A stretch of 64,000 nt of DNA from Phoma sp. XZ068 (Eukaryota; Ascomycota; Dothideomycetes; Pleosporales; Didymellaceae), in contig RBKR01000010.1 in the NCBI GenBank assembly GCA_004835665.1, forward strand, positions 744,001 to 808,000, read 5' to 3'. Shown here piece by piece: positions 48,198-59,906 of the stretch (the stretch's first letter is position 1; each line of letters starts with the position of its first letter). Made by a program: the position numbers and the translations under genes. The notes under the pieces were generated by a model, which was not told where the DNA came from, made no database searches, and worked only from the letters and a program-made list of their open reading frames with translations.

Positions 48198-49454
48198 CTA
48201 ATGCTGCTCAGCGTCAGTCTGTGGTGGATCAAGCGACTGAATCTCCTCTCCATGAAGTATTCGATGGATATGGCCATGGTAGTATGCTTGGTATTCACTA
48301 GATCTGTCTTCCCAGCGTTTATCCTTTGCATCAAACAACATGCGCGGCTGGACGCTTGGTGCCCAGTCAACAAGTGTGTCGGTGAGCTTCGCAAGTGTAA
48401 GTGACTCTAAGCGGAGACCTTGTCCAATTTCCGTAAGGGTGCACTCCCACGTGTTCTGGGAGTTTCCCAGCCGCACTAGGGACGTTTCCAAGAGCGTAAG
48501 CGACCGCAGCGTGTTCTTGTGAGCAAGCAGAAAGGTGACCACCGTAACCCGATCTGTAGCGATCGTAAGCTGAATGTTGCGAATGTGGCTCCAGGGCGCG
48601 CGGTGGGCAAGGTGCTGGAGTAGCAACATAGAGCCTGACGCGCGCTGTGCCTCGTCAACCCCATAAACTGGCATATGGTCCCCATCCACAAGGTTACCGA
48701 CCGCAAGAGTAAGCTTCTGGAGACTCTTTGTAGTCGAAAGAAAGAGGAAGATGAGCGTTGCAGCAATGGTTATGCAACCCTCCCGCTCTTCGTCTTCCGA
48801 CACGCTGAAATCAAGGTGCGTTAGACCAGCGAACGCGAGGCGCATAAGGTGCAATTCTCTGGCATAGGAACCAATCTCCGCAGGCGTTGCAACGTTGTCA
48901 TTGGCTTCTGCGTCCGCGGCTGCTGCAGAGGCAGCATAATCCAGTTGTCGACAGAGACGCGTCACCTCATGCCCCAGGCCAACCCAGAGGTGTCGCAAGC
49001 GATTTGGGGTCGCAAAAGCTGGTCCGCCAACATGTATGCTCATCTTCTTTAGCCTGCGATCTCCTACTCTGAAATACGCAAGTGACTGAAGAACAACTGA
49101 CAGCTGTAGCGCTTCAACGTCCTCATCTTCGCCGAAGTCTGTCTGGTCGAGTATTGAGTAGGGGTGGAAGTACAGGTCTCGCCAACAAGAAGCCCACCCA
49201 TCGTACCAGAGACTGGGCTTATGCTCGAAAGCACTTAGATTGGGAAGTGCCTCGAGCGCCCTGTTTAGCTGCCGAACTGCTACAATTGATTTTCCTGTAT
49301 CAGCCGCCCTCCCAGGGTGAATGAAGCTTATTTTCTCCGCGGCACGAAAGCACAACGTATTCGTAATGCTAACAATCTCGGCCCTCTGCTGCTCACGGTC
49401 CGTATTGTAGGCTTGGCAGAAGCAAAACTGAACAGTAGCTTTCAGTCTCGACAC
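48198..49454 (-). CDS. Hypothetical F-box/LRR-like protein
   Basis: A continuous 418-residue frame. The pattern is that of the large family of fungal F-box-associated proteins: a repeated hydrophobic strand-helix rhythm in the central and C-terminal part (LMRLAFAGLTHLDFS, LQKLTLAVGNLVDG, LRSLTLLETSLVRLG, LRLESLTLAKL) resembling irregular leucine-rich repeats, and an ending with WEDRSSEYQAYY. No F-box helix set is visible at the N-terminus, which may lie in a lost or unrecognised upstream exon. The frame is intact over 1.25 kb, so it is probably expressed or recently so. Confidence 0.6.
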   Translation of the reverse strand: MSRLKATVQFCFCQAYNTDREQQRAEIVSITNTLCFRAAEKISFIHPGRAADTGKSIVAVRQLNRALEALPNLSAFEHKPSLWYDGWASCWRDLYFHPYSILDQTDFGEDEDVEALQLSVVLQSLAYFRVGDRRLKKMSIHVGGPAFATPNRLRHLWVGLGHEVTRLCRQLDYAASAAAADAEANDNVATPAEIGSYARELHLMRLAFAGLTHLDFSVSEDEEREGCITIAATLIFLFLSTTKSLQKLTLAVGNLVDGDHMPVYGVDEAQRASGSMLLLQHLAHRAPWSHIRNIQLTIATDRVTVVTFLLAHKNTLRSLTLLETSLVRLGNSQNTWECTLTEIGQGLRLESLTLAKLTDTLVDWAPSVQPRMLFDAKDKRWEDRSSEYQAYYHGHIHRILHGEEIQSLDPPQTDAEQH

Positions 49455-50151
49455 CGACTACTTGCTATCGATCAAGCTTTCGTGCGGTGGAGGAATGTCG
49501 GTTGTCAGCTATGATATGCAAGCACTGGGGAACACGAGCCAGACCATGATCTGGAACAGTGCAGCCGCCACGAATGCTCTGAGAAGGCTAGAAAAATCTT
49601 CAACTGGCTTCAAGAGCTGAAACTTCCGCGGCTCGTGAATGGCCTTGGAGCTTGCAGTCTATGCCTCATGACCAATTGCCCATGTGGGGACGTCGTTGCC
49701 GGAATAAGGCTCTATGAAGCGGAGTATGATGAAGAAAAAAAGTACTGGAGAGGCCTTCTGAGCGGAGCGCCCTATGGAGATGGTGAATGCCAAAATAAGC
49801 CTGTAGTGAAGAGAACGCTACGAAGAAGCTCGTTTTTTTTTTTGACCAAACGCCTGAGGCCCGTGCGCGACCCCAACAAAATGCCGCTCGTTCACATCCC
49901 CCCATACCTACCCAACGTCAGCACGTATCCCACACAGGCCCACACACGCACTCAGATTAGTAATCCTGCCTTGAGACCATTGTGACCGGAGACCAGGGGG
50001 TAGCGCAAGTGGTTGACACTCCCGCTCGCTGCCACAACACGTACACAAATCAGTTGCTTCGGCCTATCGGCAACAGGACCGATCCTGTTCCGCTGCCCCT
50101 TCGTTATACAGAAAGCTTCATCACTCGGCCTCTAACGCACGTACAACAAGC
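49455..50151. other. Intergenic with an isolated MITE end
   Basis: 697 bp. At 49821-49854, after TA, the sequence CGAAGAAGCTCGTTTT repeats the end of the MITE at 35069; no partner end was found nearby. The ORF 49635-49985 runs through it and is not supported. CT-rich sequence precedes the next start codon. Confidence 0.5.
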
Positions 50152-51606
50152 ATGACGCACGATGCAATACGACAACACCTCACCAATTGCGGAGTAGGGA
50201 ACCTGCTGGACTTGCTGCCCGCCCTTGAGTCCATGGAGTGGATTACGCATCCTACAGCATATTTGCAGTCAGCCCTGGTGGTAGGTTGTCAGGACGACTA
50301 TCTTGTTTTGGCTTTTACAAGGAGCTCTCGCGACAGACCAGTCGAGTGGTGTTATTGTTCCATCCCAAAGCATGACAATATAGTTCGTTCGTGGGTTGCC
50401 ACAGACCTTACGCAAGATGCGGTAGAGAGATCCCAGCTCATCCCACCATTCAAATACAATGCTGGAATTTCACAAAACGGCCAGAGCACGTTCCGTACCG
50501 TTGTCCAATGGTACTTTATGGGCCTAGTTGGGAGTGGTATCGAGTGCAGTATCGATGAATATTGCCCAAAGCTCCTCAACGCACTACGACAGATCGAGAC
50601 GAGTCAACAGTCAGAGAAATCAGGAAGGTCATTCATCGCGACAGTCATGGACAATGCAAACGATGAGCCTGGAGACCTTGCGGCCTCCAGGCAAATGACA
50701 AGGCAAGAACGGTTTTCAGCAGCCGGCTCCCGGCCCGTTGCCGCATGCGAAGATGAAGCCTCTGATTACAGGACACTTCTCGAATATTTGGACGATGAGC
50801 TCCTGGAGAGCATACCTGGCCCAGACGTTGTCGAATTCGTCATCCCGGAGAATCCCCTCAACAATTCTCTGCCAAGGAAACTGCTAGTTGGGAGCCAACG
50901 GGACACGCAGAACAAGATCTTTGCTTATATGCGGGAATGGGGCGCAACTCATCGCATCGAGTTCTATGTTGAGAATGGCGAGAACAGAACCCCCATATTC
51001 TCCACAGACCTTGCTCAACATGCCATCAAACACCCCTTCGATAAAACTTATCCAGAGGGCTCCGAAGTGATCGACAACAGCGGGACCGCTCGGCTTACTG
51101 TCATGGTGAAATGGTACTTCATTGCAGCCGGGTACGCTAAGAATTGTGTGCTGAAGGAAACGAAGGACTTTCCCACACGCTTACGCAGTGCCCTTCTCTG
51201 GATCCGTGGACAGGTGCGCACCGCTGCAGTCAGTCCGTCTGCAGTGGAAGATCAAGCTGGGGATGTACTGTTCAGCACTGTTCGTAGCGAATCGTCAGTC
51301 GATGACGAGGTATCGTCAGCTACCAGGCTCAACGGTACACCACCGCCGCACGGATTCAAGCGCACTGCGGAAGACGCTAATATTAGACACCTTACTAGCT
51401 GGATAATTGATCGGATTGCAAAGGAAGCGTCCAAAGATCAAGAAGACGAGGATCGATTGTACAAAATTGACCAAGATCTTTGGAAACTCGAGATGGAGCG
51501 CCAAGAGATTTTCGCAAAGAGAAGAAAACGTAGGGCAGGTCTTGAGGCTATTGGACTGTCGGTTGGTGGATGGATGAGCAGCGGAGATGAGCGCGCGGAC
51601 ACTTGA
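50152..51606 (+). CDS. Hypothetical protein with internal duplication
   Basis: A 484-residue intronless gene; I recognise no family. Two related segments of about 110 residues can be seen. The first (about 42-145) runs from LVVGCQDDYLVLAFTRS to FRTVVQWYFMGLVGSGIEC and LLNALRQIE. The second (about 243-357) runs from LLVGSQRDTQNKIFAYM to LTVMVKWYFIAAGYAKNC and RSALLWIRG. Each ends in a conserved V-W-Y-F core, two G/C positions and a helix. The last 80 residues form a charged coiled coil (EDRLYKIDQDLWKLEMERQE) with a basic patch (AKRRKRRAG). Start chosen as the first ATG in a CA-rich context. Unconventional, but the frame and composition support a real gene. Confidence 0.6.
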   Translation: MTHDAIRQHLTNCGVGNLLDLLPALESMEWITHPTAYLQSALVVGCQDDYLVLAFTRSSRDRPVEWCYCSIPKHDNIVRSWVATDLTQDAVERSQLIPPFKYNAGISQNGQSTFRTVVQWYFMGLVGSGIECSIDEYCPKLLNALRQIETSQQSEKSGRSFIATVMDNANDEPGDLAASRQMTRQERFSAAGSRPVAACEDEASDYRTLLEYLDDELLESIPGPDVVEFVIPENPLNNSLPRKLLVGSQRDTQNKIFAYMREWGATHRIEFYVENGENRTPIFSTDLAQHAIKHPFDKTYPEGSEVIDNSGTARLTVMVKWYFIAAGYAKNCVLKETKDFPTRLRSALLWIRGQVRTAAVSPSAVEDQAGDVLFSTVRSESSVDDEVSSATRLNGTPPPHGFKRTAEDANIRHLTSWIIDRIAKEASKDQEDEDRLYKIDQDLWKLEMERQEIFAKRRKRRAGLEAIGLSVGGWMSSGDERADT

Positions 51607-52435
51607 GGAACATATAGACCCATAGGCAATGTTGTTGCAGAGCTTGGCCATCCGTTATCTCCAAGCATATTATGCCGCTGACATAAATATAGACTACCTA
51701 TCCTTGTCAGGAAGACCTCAATCTTCTACCATCGTCAACCTTGACTAATGCCTGGTCATGTTCTCCGAACCTGATCGACTGCTCCGGTCTACCTACTCCG
51801 TCTACTCGTAAGTATCCTAGTATATGATACCATACTGTATCAGCCCCTATTCTTCTGTATTAGGCAAAGCACGAATTAAGTATCTGGTTTGCAACCCAAG
51901 TCATTCAGAACCAGACTAGTCGTGCACTGACCCTGTTGATCTCTGTTGACCTCTCACGTGATCACGCGTTAACCCCGCGCTGCTGCCTATCGCTGCCTAC
52001 TGTAACGTGTCACCTATCCATCAGACTCACCAGTATATCTTACTAGCTAGATACCTTCATTATCAATCAACCCAGTCTCTCATCTTCTCCGCACCACCAT
52101 CAGAGAACCCCTTTTCGTTCCTATTCTAGCTTAGTGCCTTACGCCTCTCATTTATACGGCAAATTTCCGCCACACCACTGCTTGGCGTAATAATTTCCCA
52201 TCTACCACTGTTTCGAATACACTACCACACACGTGACGTTGGCTCGTAAAACTATCCAAATGCCACTGTTTCTATTCCACATGCCACAACCCCTGTGCCA
52301 CATGCCACCGTTCTGTTAGTGGGCTTCGCGCCCTCCCCACACGCCCTCGGACAGCAGACAAAGGCAGCAGTAGTTTTACATGAAGGGAAAGGTCAAAGAT
52401 TGTATTATAATAGATCCAAACCTCTATCTATAGTC
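51607..52435. other. Intergenic, no gene recognised
   Basis: 829 bp. Between 52150 and 52310 the motif CCACTG/GCCAC recurs irregularly (ACCACTG, GCCACTG, CCACATGCCAC), a low-complexity stretch. It may contain the end of the MULE, but no inverted repeat was identified. Confidence 0.5.
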
Positions 52436-54466
52436 TCATAATTGTCCCGTTCGAGCTCTTTTTCTTGATCCCGTTGATAGGGCTGGAGGCTCTTCGCTTT
52501 GGACACTACTCTCTTCTTCATCTCCACTCGCCATAGGTCTTTTGTTTCTACCTAGTGGACTTGATGTGACCTTAATAGTGATATTTGGAACAGAGCGAGA
52601 TGTCCCGAATGTAAAGGTATTGTTCGTAACAGTGGAATCAATGTAAGTGACTTGTGAAGCGGCTAGATCTACTTGAGAGCCGCTGCTGCTTTGCTGTTCA
52701 TCCTCGTCTGGCCGTAGCTTCTGGTCTACAATTGGCTGGGAGAATGGCGGTTCAGGGGATGGGTACCGCAAGGTTGAATGTTCTGCTTCCGTTGCAGATG
52801 CCTGTGCTACATGAGGTTGACCGTGTTCGTTGTTTCCGTTCCCGTTCCCGTTTACTACTTGCCTAGCAGCTCCAATTCCCTCAGCCTGGTGGCGCTCTCT
52901 TATTGCCTCGATTTCTGTGAGAGTCGCTTGTATAGCTCTGATCCGTTGCCATACCGGTAAGGTACCGTGCTCTCTTGAGTCTGGCGGTTGGGAAATGAAA
53001 GATGGGCTGGATACGGTTTGATCCGGAAGTTGAGATGATACCCCTTGATTAGGTATGATCTGTTCGGGACAGCGCTGGGTAGGTGTAATCCGAATAGGAC
53101 GATTTGATGCGTCCGGGCGTTGTTGGAAATATGTTGCGCCTGATTGATACCGGTTCCGAGCCTCATCCTGTTGCTCCTTCTGACCGTTTGATGATGCTAG
53201 ATTTCCGAGTCTCCGGGCCTCTGTCTCCCGCGTCCTTCGCTTCATCCTTTTCTGGACCGGGCGACCTCGCGAGGGAGCGTAAGGAGGCGGCTTCGTAACG
53301 CCATCAGGTCCGAGATCGTCTCGGAAAACCGGTAACAGAGAGTGCTTGTACTGCTCACGATACTCACATATCTCGTAGAACTTGGCGATATAATTCTCGG
53401 GTTTAGCATTGAAGAACCGACAGACAGCAATCGCATGTCTACAAGGAATTTTGTGATCCTGGAAAGCGAGACAAGAGCATTTCTGAGCTTTGAGCAGAAC
53501 GAGACGAGTGTTCCGGTCCCCTGGGTTTGCTCGGTATGTCAGAGCTACCATATTCTCGCGCTCTTGAGGAGTCACAAGGTACTGGTTACCCTCTCCAAGC
53601 TCTTTCCGGAAATATGCCATGGCATAGTTGGTATACTTCTCGTCTTTCTGGGGGTTATGACGTCTTTCGTAGAACTTCGACATCATATATGTCCATATAT
53701 GATGGAGTGAATGGAGAATCGGTAAGTCACGAGCCTCCTATAGCTTGGTCTTAGTCCGAATAGAATAACGGGCTTTAACAGATTCACTTACCATCCATGC
53801 GCTATTTATCGACTCGGAAATATTGGAACATGTTTGACCAAACCGTGGGAAATTGACCAGTGGTGCATATGATGTTGCTTAGTGCTTTGTATCGATCTGA
53901 TCCAAAAAGGCTTTAAATTTAGCCTTCGACTCGACCAGACAAGCAGCTCTGAATATCTTCTCAACCTTTCTTCCAAATTCGTTTCCAACATTCTCTGCAA
54001 GATGTTGCGTGCAGTGATAATGGAAAGCCTTTGGGAAAACCTCTGTGACGGCTGGTACCAGACCTTTTGCTCGATCGCTGATGATTGTAAGATGCTCGAA
54101 ATCGTCACGTTCTTTCTCGGTAGTATCGAGGTTGCCCAGAACGTATTCTCTAAAACCATGCAGAAAGCCGAGCCACGACTCTTTAGACTCGTTTCTGGCG
54201 AATCCCCACATCAATGGTAGGATTTCCTCGTTGGCGTCAAGTGTTGTAAGAACAAGGAAAACCAGGTTCTTATCTGACTTCATATGGGCACCATCAACAC
54301 AGACAAACTGCCGGGAGTGCCAAAATGCATGAATACAAGCCCTCCGTGCCATATGGCACCATTCGAAGGATCCATCATCATTCGTCGAGATGGCAGCGTT
54401 CGCCCTCGAAGTAGCATAGTTTCCTTCGTCATCCATGTGTATGAGGATCATGTGATTTGGCAACAT
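52436..54466 (-). pseudogene. Mutator-like (MULE) transposase, 5'-truncated
   Basis: From about 54430 leftward the frame gives a MULE transposase core: FVCVDGAHMKSDKNLVF (first catalytic Asp), DANEEILPLMWGFARNE, LTIISDRAKGLVPAV (second Asp) and FHYHCTQHLAENV. A TAA at 53879-53881 interrupts it. A 57-nt intron with GTAAGT donor and CTATAG acceptor then joins AWM to EARDLPILHSLHH in frame. A SWIM zinc finger follows (CSCLAFQDHKIPCRH), then a long low-complexity tail. The usual N-terminal DNA-binding part is absent; upstream is a hexamer-like AGAGCA repeat. So it is truncated, with a nonsense codon. Confidence 0.85.
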
Positions 54467-54793
54467 AGTACTTATGTAAGCGTAAGAATAAGAGCAAGAG
54501 CAAGAGCAGCGTCGAGAGCTAGTTATGAGAGTGAAGGCAGGCGGGACTAACAATAAGGAATTATTACAGCGAAAGCTGCACACCCTTCGGTGCTGTTTAT
54601 GAACCGACAGATTATTTTAATATACACTAGGTAGTTCTGAAGTTTGGCAGGGGCTTAGTACAGTCCGGTCACAAGCCTATCGAGTACGTTAACCTGATTT
54701 GCTGATACCTAGGCAGACTATAGGTATACATTATGTCTCCACGGTCCTAGAACTGCTTGTTTTGGCAAGTTCCTCAGGCATTTCCTTCGTAAG

Positions 54794-55803
54794 TTAAACT
54801 TGGAGGCAATTGTTATTGATGAAATTTTTTATATGTTGACTCCACTTACTATTCGCTTTCTGTATCACAAACTGGGCAGCCGTTGCCGCATCAGCGCCGT
54901 AAGTCAGGTGGTCGACTGTAATAAAGCCGCCGTCACAAACACTGTCATTTTCGTGGCAGATAACCAAGGTCTTGCCGTTCGCGCCGGTAATGGCCGCTTG
55001 GTCTCGCGGGTCCCCAAAGGTCATGACTGAGCTGACTTTAGACATCGTGCTCGCAGGTAGGGTGTCAGCAGTGCTGCGGACAACTAGTGCTCCTTGAGAA
55101 TAGCCTGACATGACCACGTTGGTATTAGGGCAGCTACTGATAGCCTTGTTGAGGAAAGCAGTCCTGAAAATAATGGGGTCAGTATTTTTATTCATTTTAT
55201 GTCTTTCGTGCTCCATTCCTGTTAAAGAATCTGAAACGGGATAACTACTTACATGCTTGGTACTCCTTGGGTACCGTTTAGATTAAAGCCAGCGAAAGTA
55301 GCGGGGTATTCTACACCTTGAACGGCGAGGGTTTTGCTCCCAAGTTGTTTACTCAGAGCATCGAAAAACGGCGGTCCCGTCACCAGCCCTACGTTGCCCG
55401 GCTCGGTGGTCCCTCGGGCAAAAACGACAGTCACATCGGCACAGGGCGCGTTTCGTGCCAGGTCGTCTCTCTGTGTATCAATGCCGACGGAATCAGCTAA
55501 GCGCTGTTGCAACGGAGTCAAGATCCTGCCCACAGCATCTAGGGCCATTGCACCCTCCGGTAACCTACTTATAAGCCTTAAGAATTGGTTTAAGAGCCCG
55601 GAAGGGAATTGAGCTAAAGGATCCGGAAGGGTTTGCCGCGGTCCAAGATCAAGGGAACTGGCAACCACGTCTCTCTGCTCAGCAATGAGCCGATCGCTCG
55701 TGATAGCGGGAAACCCATGAACGAGAGCCACGAAGTGGATCGCTAGAGCACCTAATAGCACGGCTGCATAGCGCACACTGTGGCTGCGTTGGTTTTGGAA
55801 CAT
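54794..55803 (-). CDS. Cutinase
   Basis: Two exons on the minus strand, 55803-55253 and 55163-54794, with an 89-nt intron; 306 residues. The product is a secreted serine esterase that hydrolyses cutin or related polyesters. A signal peptide covers residues 1 to about 30 (VRYAAVLLGALAIHFVALVHG). Then comes a longer than usual propeptide-like region, the cutinase fold from APCADVTVVFARGTTEPG, the nucleophile motif GYSQG (Ser206), the Asp segment CHENDSVCDGG and the His in DHLTYG. The ATG at 55803 is preferred over the upstream in-frame ATG (55893) because it places the hydrophobic signal correctly. The gene is intact and lies between two dead transposons. Confidence 0.92.
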
Positions 55804-56734
55804 TGCGTGGGTGGATGACTGTGAAATCGGTTCGTGTAGGTATGGGTAACGGAACAGAATGTGTTGTTGATGGCTTTGAAACGTTATCAGCACCAGAGGA
55901 TATATACTTCATGAATCGTTGAAGTCAGGCATATGATTTATTGTCATAGATCGGCAGTTGAAATGTGCTCCGGAACGCTCGTCCTCAAGCCCTGTCCTGA
56001 AGATACCCCTGACAAGTACCCCTATGCGTCGTATCAATTTGCGATACCCACAGGCATGGCTCTGTGCATCATAAGCTCAGCTTACTTTTGGAGCGAAAGT
56101 ATCCTAGTCAACTCAACTCAACATGGAGAGGTTGTGCTAGCAAGAATGCCTGTACTGTCGCATCGCTGGGTAACACCCAAAGTTTGTATGTGCTCCCCTG
56201 TCCTTGGCATTGAAAATCGAAAATAAATCCATGTGCGCGGCTCTAGCGGCTCGTTTCCCCGCAATAAGTTATTTAGCTGTAACGAATGTGGTGATCATCA
56301 CACAGTATCAAGCGAGAAGATCCCTGTGTCGACGGGGGTTAGATCAGGATGCATGTCTTCACATGCTGCCGAGGCACGGATATCGTACCTTTCGACATCA
56401 AGATGCCACCCATCTTTTTCAAAAGTACTGCTCAGAGATTAGTTCAAGAGGACAGGCTAAGCCTGGCAAGTCGACGTCCTAGACGTCTTGACAATACGAC
56501 CTATGGGGGATCTACAAAGACTGTGCAGTGCCGGATTCGAGCCTGCCTTGGTAAATTCTTCTGCATTATTTGAAGCCTGAGTGCCACTCGGGTTGAGCAG
56601 GATTATACCTGTTCGGTATTCGCTGTCCAGTGGCGTTCATGCAAACTAGGCCTGCCTGCCTAAAAGTCAAATTCGGCATTAACGACTTGAAAAAGGTTCG
56701 AGCAATAAATTGATTCAATTTGCTTCCCCTTCTA
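55804..56734. other. Intergenic upstream of the cutinase
   Basis: 931 bp holding the cutinase promoter and the left flank of pogo element 3. Short plus-strand ORFs (for example 55933-56226) show no known features. Confidence 0.5.
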
Positions 56735-58580
56735 ACGTGAACCACAAGTGGAATGCGCACACAAGCGAAATGCGCACCTCACCAAGCTTCGTGACTTTGC
56801 ACAAGAATGACTCAACACCATAACTAGCTATTATAGCATACAGTAGCGTAAATTAATCTTCTGCTCCTACAGTACGTTCCTTACACGTGCGCTTGTTATG
56901 CCCTGCCTCCCCACAAATTTTACAGTGCCTTGTACCTCCTCCACCTACACCTGTGCGGGCCCTCTCCTCACGCCTCTCTACCTCAAGTTGAGCCTCAACC
57001 CCCTTTTGAGCGACTAAATCGTCTGCCTCTTCCTTTGATAAGGCTCCTCCCTTCTGGCTCTGCTTCCTTTTGTGTTTCTTACGCTCAGATGCAGCCTTGT
57101 TTGCCTGCTCAAGGTCGGCTATTCGAGCTTCAAGCAACGTGGTGAGTGCACCTTCAAAGTCGAACCCTTTTTAACCTGCAGAACCATCTCGATGATAGAA
57201 TCAGGTGAGGAGCTCTTGTGACCGCGAATCCGCTTCAAGGTCAGCGTTGTTTGAGCCTCTATCTCCCAGGCGTTGCTGGGTGTTTTGGGTTGCCAGTGCC
57301 GTAGGCCCTGGTAGAGGTGGAGTTGGCGTGCGAGGCTTTACTTCAAGCTTTGATAGCACCACCTCTGGACTGTGTGGCACTAAACCAGTGGCTCGGAAGC
57401 TTGATAGGATGTTCTCCTTTGAAAATGAGCCCTCAAACACCCGCTTAAAGGAAGTCAGGAACGCCTTCTTGTCAATGTGGTTAATGTGGCTGGTTGCCAA
57501 GCCCCTGATCTCTCTCCCGTATGCCCGCTTTAACAGCGAAAAACATACCACGTCAAGTGGCTGCAGGATGTGCGACGCATGTGGAGGCATGCAGAGGGTA
57601 ATGATCTTGTTCTCCTCACAGAGATTCTGGAAGGCAAGTGACTTGTGGCTCTCGTGGCCATCAATGATAAGCAGCACATGGCTACCCACCCGACGGCCTT
57701 CTGTATGCTGGGTAAAGTGCTGCAGCCATGCCAAACCAAGCTCGTTAGTAGTCCAGCCGTTGTCGCTAACACTGATGCGCCAAACCTTCGAGATATCGTG
57801 GTACCAGGTCTGGTCGTGGTTCTTTGCTTTGAAGATGAAGAAGGGTGGGACTGTCCAGCCCATCACGTTAATGCCAGCGATCAACGTTACCCACTCACGG
57901 TCACCAGGTTGGATCCCTGGTGGTCGAGTACGTCTATCTGAAGCAGTCACCACCTTAACAGTCTCTGCGACGCCCATCGTGAAGCCAGTCTCGTCGAAGT
58001 TGTAGGTGTCTTCGTCTAGGATGCCGTTCTTCGCCTTGACGTTGCGTACAAGGTCAAACCAGGGGCTGATAACAGCTGGATCGCTGCACAGGACTCTCTG
58101 GTAATCGCGCTGTCTAGTCAACTGAGACTTGACCTCAGGCTTCCGGCGGACGAAGTTTGTGACACAGTTTTCGCCAACCTGGTCACCACCGCGTACAGCG
58201 AGCAGTTAGTTGGCCATTTCTCGCACATAACTTAAGGTAGGGGCAAATCCTCGCGCATCTACCTTCCTTATATATTGTACAACTGCGTCCTCTTCGTGCT
58301 TGTGAAGCCTTGATAATTCGGGCCGGGAATCGCGTTGTGAGGGCTTTCCAGCGTGTCGCAGCAGAAGGGTGCTTTCATGAACATTGTAGATTGCAGTAGC
58401 GCGTCGCTGGCTTAAACTCGCATCTTTTTTTATTGCTAGAATAGCTAGGATGATCCTATCTTCACGAGGGAGTAATTCGATATTAGGTTGTTGAGACATT
58501 GGGCTTGAAGGTAGAGAGAGGTGTAGTCTTGGCAAAGGTGCGCATTTCGCTTGTGTGCGCATTCCACTTGTGGTTCACGT
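56735..58580 (-). mobile_element. Pogo/Fot1-type DNA transposon 3, degenerate
   Basis: An 1846-bp element with inverted repeats of about 45 bp, both beginning ACGTGAACCACA and containing GAATGCGCAC and GAAATGCGCAC. Left flank TA (56733-56734); right flank TG, so the target duplication has mutated or the edge was altered. Length, ends (ACGTGAACCAC against ACGTAAACCAC) and protein show that it belongs to the same broader family as 9462-11310. The transposase, on the minus strand, is damaged. Confidence 0.9.
56853..58499 (-). pseudogene. Pogo-type transposase with nonsense codon and frameshifts
   Basis: It starts MSQQPN, as the intact transposase at 9542 starts MSQQHN. Helix-turn-helix regions come first. 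A TAA at 58206-58208 breaks the frame; reading then resumes with the catalytic core (YNFDETGF, LIIDGHESH, LQPLDVVCF) to a TGA at 57201. The stretch 57140-57200 is sensible only in a shifted frame (PDSIIEMVLQVKK), which implies two compensating single-base changes. It ends with a basic region and a CCHC knuckle (CKICGEAGHNKRTC). Non-functional, but much less decayed than the 24277 element. Confidence 0.9.
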
Positions 58581-59750
58581 TGTTGGCAGGTCTAGAAAGT
58601 ACGGTGATATCTGGATCGGAGAGACCGAAATTCTATACTTTCGGTGAGACCGAGACGATCGGGTTGACCGTCGGTCAGGCCGAAGAGCTGAAGTTGAGGC
58701 CGTAGATATAAAGGAATAGGTTGCACTCTGGAGAAAGGGACAGAGATTTCTCGAATAAAGATAACTTCAACTCTATTAAGACTTGCGTCACATGCGCCAC
58801 AGTATTAGAGTTCTCATACGAGTCATACCAACAATACACACGACAATACACTCATACATGAGACCCAATACTAGTGCCACCCCTTGCTTACAGATTGAGA
58901 CAATGTGAACAGTCGACGATGACAGGAAAAGCCAATGCGACCTTGATCAACACTTACGGAATGCTCGATTGAAGTGCTGACGCTTACCGTGATTTGACGC
59001 TTACCGGGATTTGACGCTGTGGACTACCGGTACGGTAGTGGTACTTTCGCTTACCCGGAACGCTAGCTTAGTTATTCACACTGACAGGTACCGGCACCAA
59101 TGCTGATGCTTACGCCGACGCTAACGCTGACACTCGGTAAGCGCCATCGCTTATGCGAATCACTACGCAGATCGAGGGTCCCTCGAAGTGGAAGCAGGAA
59201 GCGGTAAACCTATCACGCCAAGCGCAACAACCAGGCCGGGCGTCCAGCGAAGACGGAGTTGTCAGGGTGCTCTGGAGACGCAGCGAAATGCTTGCTAGAC
59301 TGTGAGTCCCGACCCGGGTCTGCCGTTCGTGGCTACCTCTGTAAGGGTAAGTTAAGCGTGATATTGTACTATACAATCGTGCGGTCCATCGTGCGGTCAA
59401 TGATTTAACGATTCTGTGCAGTAGTCATGAAGCTGGGCTATCAGACAGCCAGGAAAATTGACGCTGGTCGGGTCTACATTAAGCGAAATTAGACTCATGA
59501 TACTGTATACCTCTATCCCAGATGAGTAGACCAACCGTTCCTATGGTTGATTTAGGGGTACAGATTTGTTAGGGACCAGGGCTACAGAATTAGCGCGGAC
59601 ATCTCATCACAGCGTACGGTTGGTTTCCCTGCCAACTACGGTCGTTTTGCAACAACAGATTTCATCTGCTTCAAACTTAGACATGTGTTTTGTGACACTA
59701 ACCCGCACTATCTATGCAAGTTGCAGCAGTATCGGCTGCGTAGTGAATGG
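58581..59750. other. Intergenic with short tandem repeats, possible solo LTR
   Basis: 1170 bp without a convincing gene. From 58580 to about 58800 the sequence has features of an LTR (starts TGTTGG, TATAAAGG at about 58707, AATAAAG at about 58756), but no matching end or duplication was found. At 58978-59011 a 17-bp unit TGACGCTTACCGNGATT occurs twice, with a third partial copy and looser GACGCTTAC relatives up to about 59130. Confidence 0.4.
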
Positions 59751-59784
59751 GGTTAGGGTTTTATATTTATGGTTAGGGTTGCGC
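59751..59784 (+). repeat. Interstitial telomere-type repeats
   Basis: Two GGTTAGGGTT blocks separated by TTATATTTAT. TTAGGG is the telomere unit of most filamentous fungi. The G-rich strand reads toward the right, the orientation found at a right-hand chromosome end. Two units can occur by chance, but the position next to a telomere-linked helicase gene makes a telomeric origin plausible. Confidence 0.6.
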
Positions 59785-59906
59785 TAGCGCGCAGACAACG
59801 CCTGCACTGCATCAACGACGCAGAACCTGAACACTGTAAATACTAATCCAAGAAGGCCACCTATCGACCGCGAAACACAAAACACAAAACAACCTATGAC
59901 AGCACA

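Noticed and set aside
49995..50060. tRNA or SINE-like sequence (TAGCGCAAGTGGTTGA)
   Set aside because: It resembles an A box, but no B box or cloverleaf follows.
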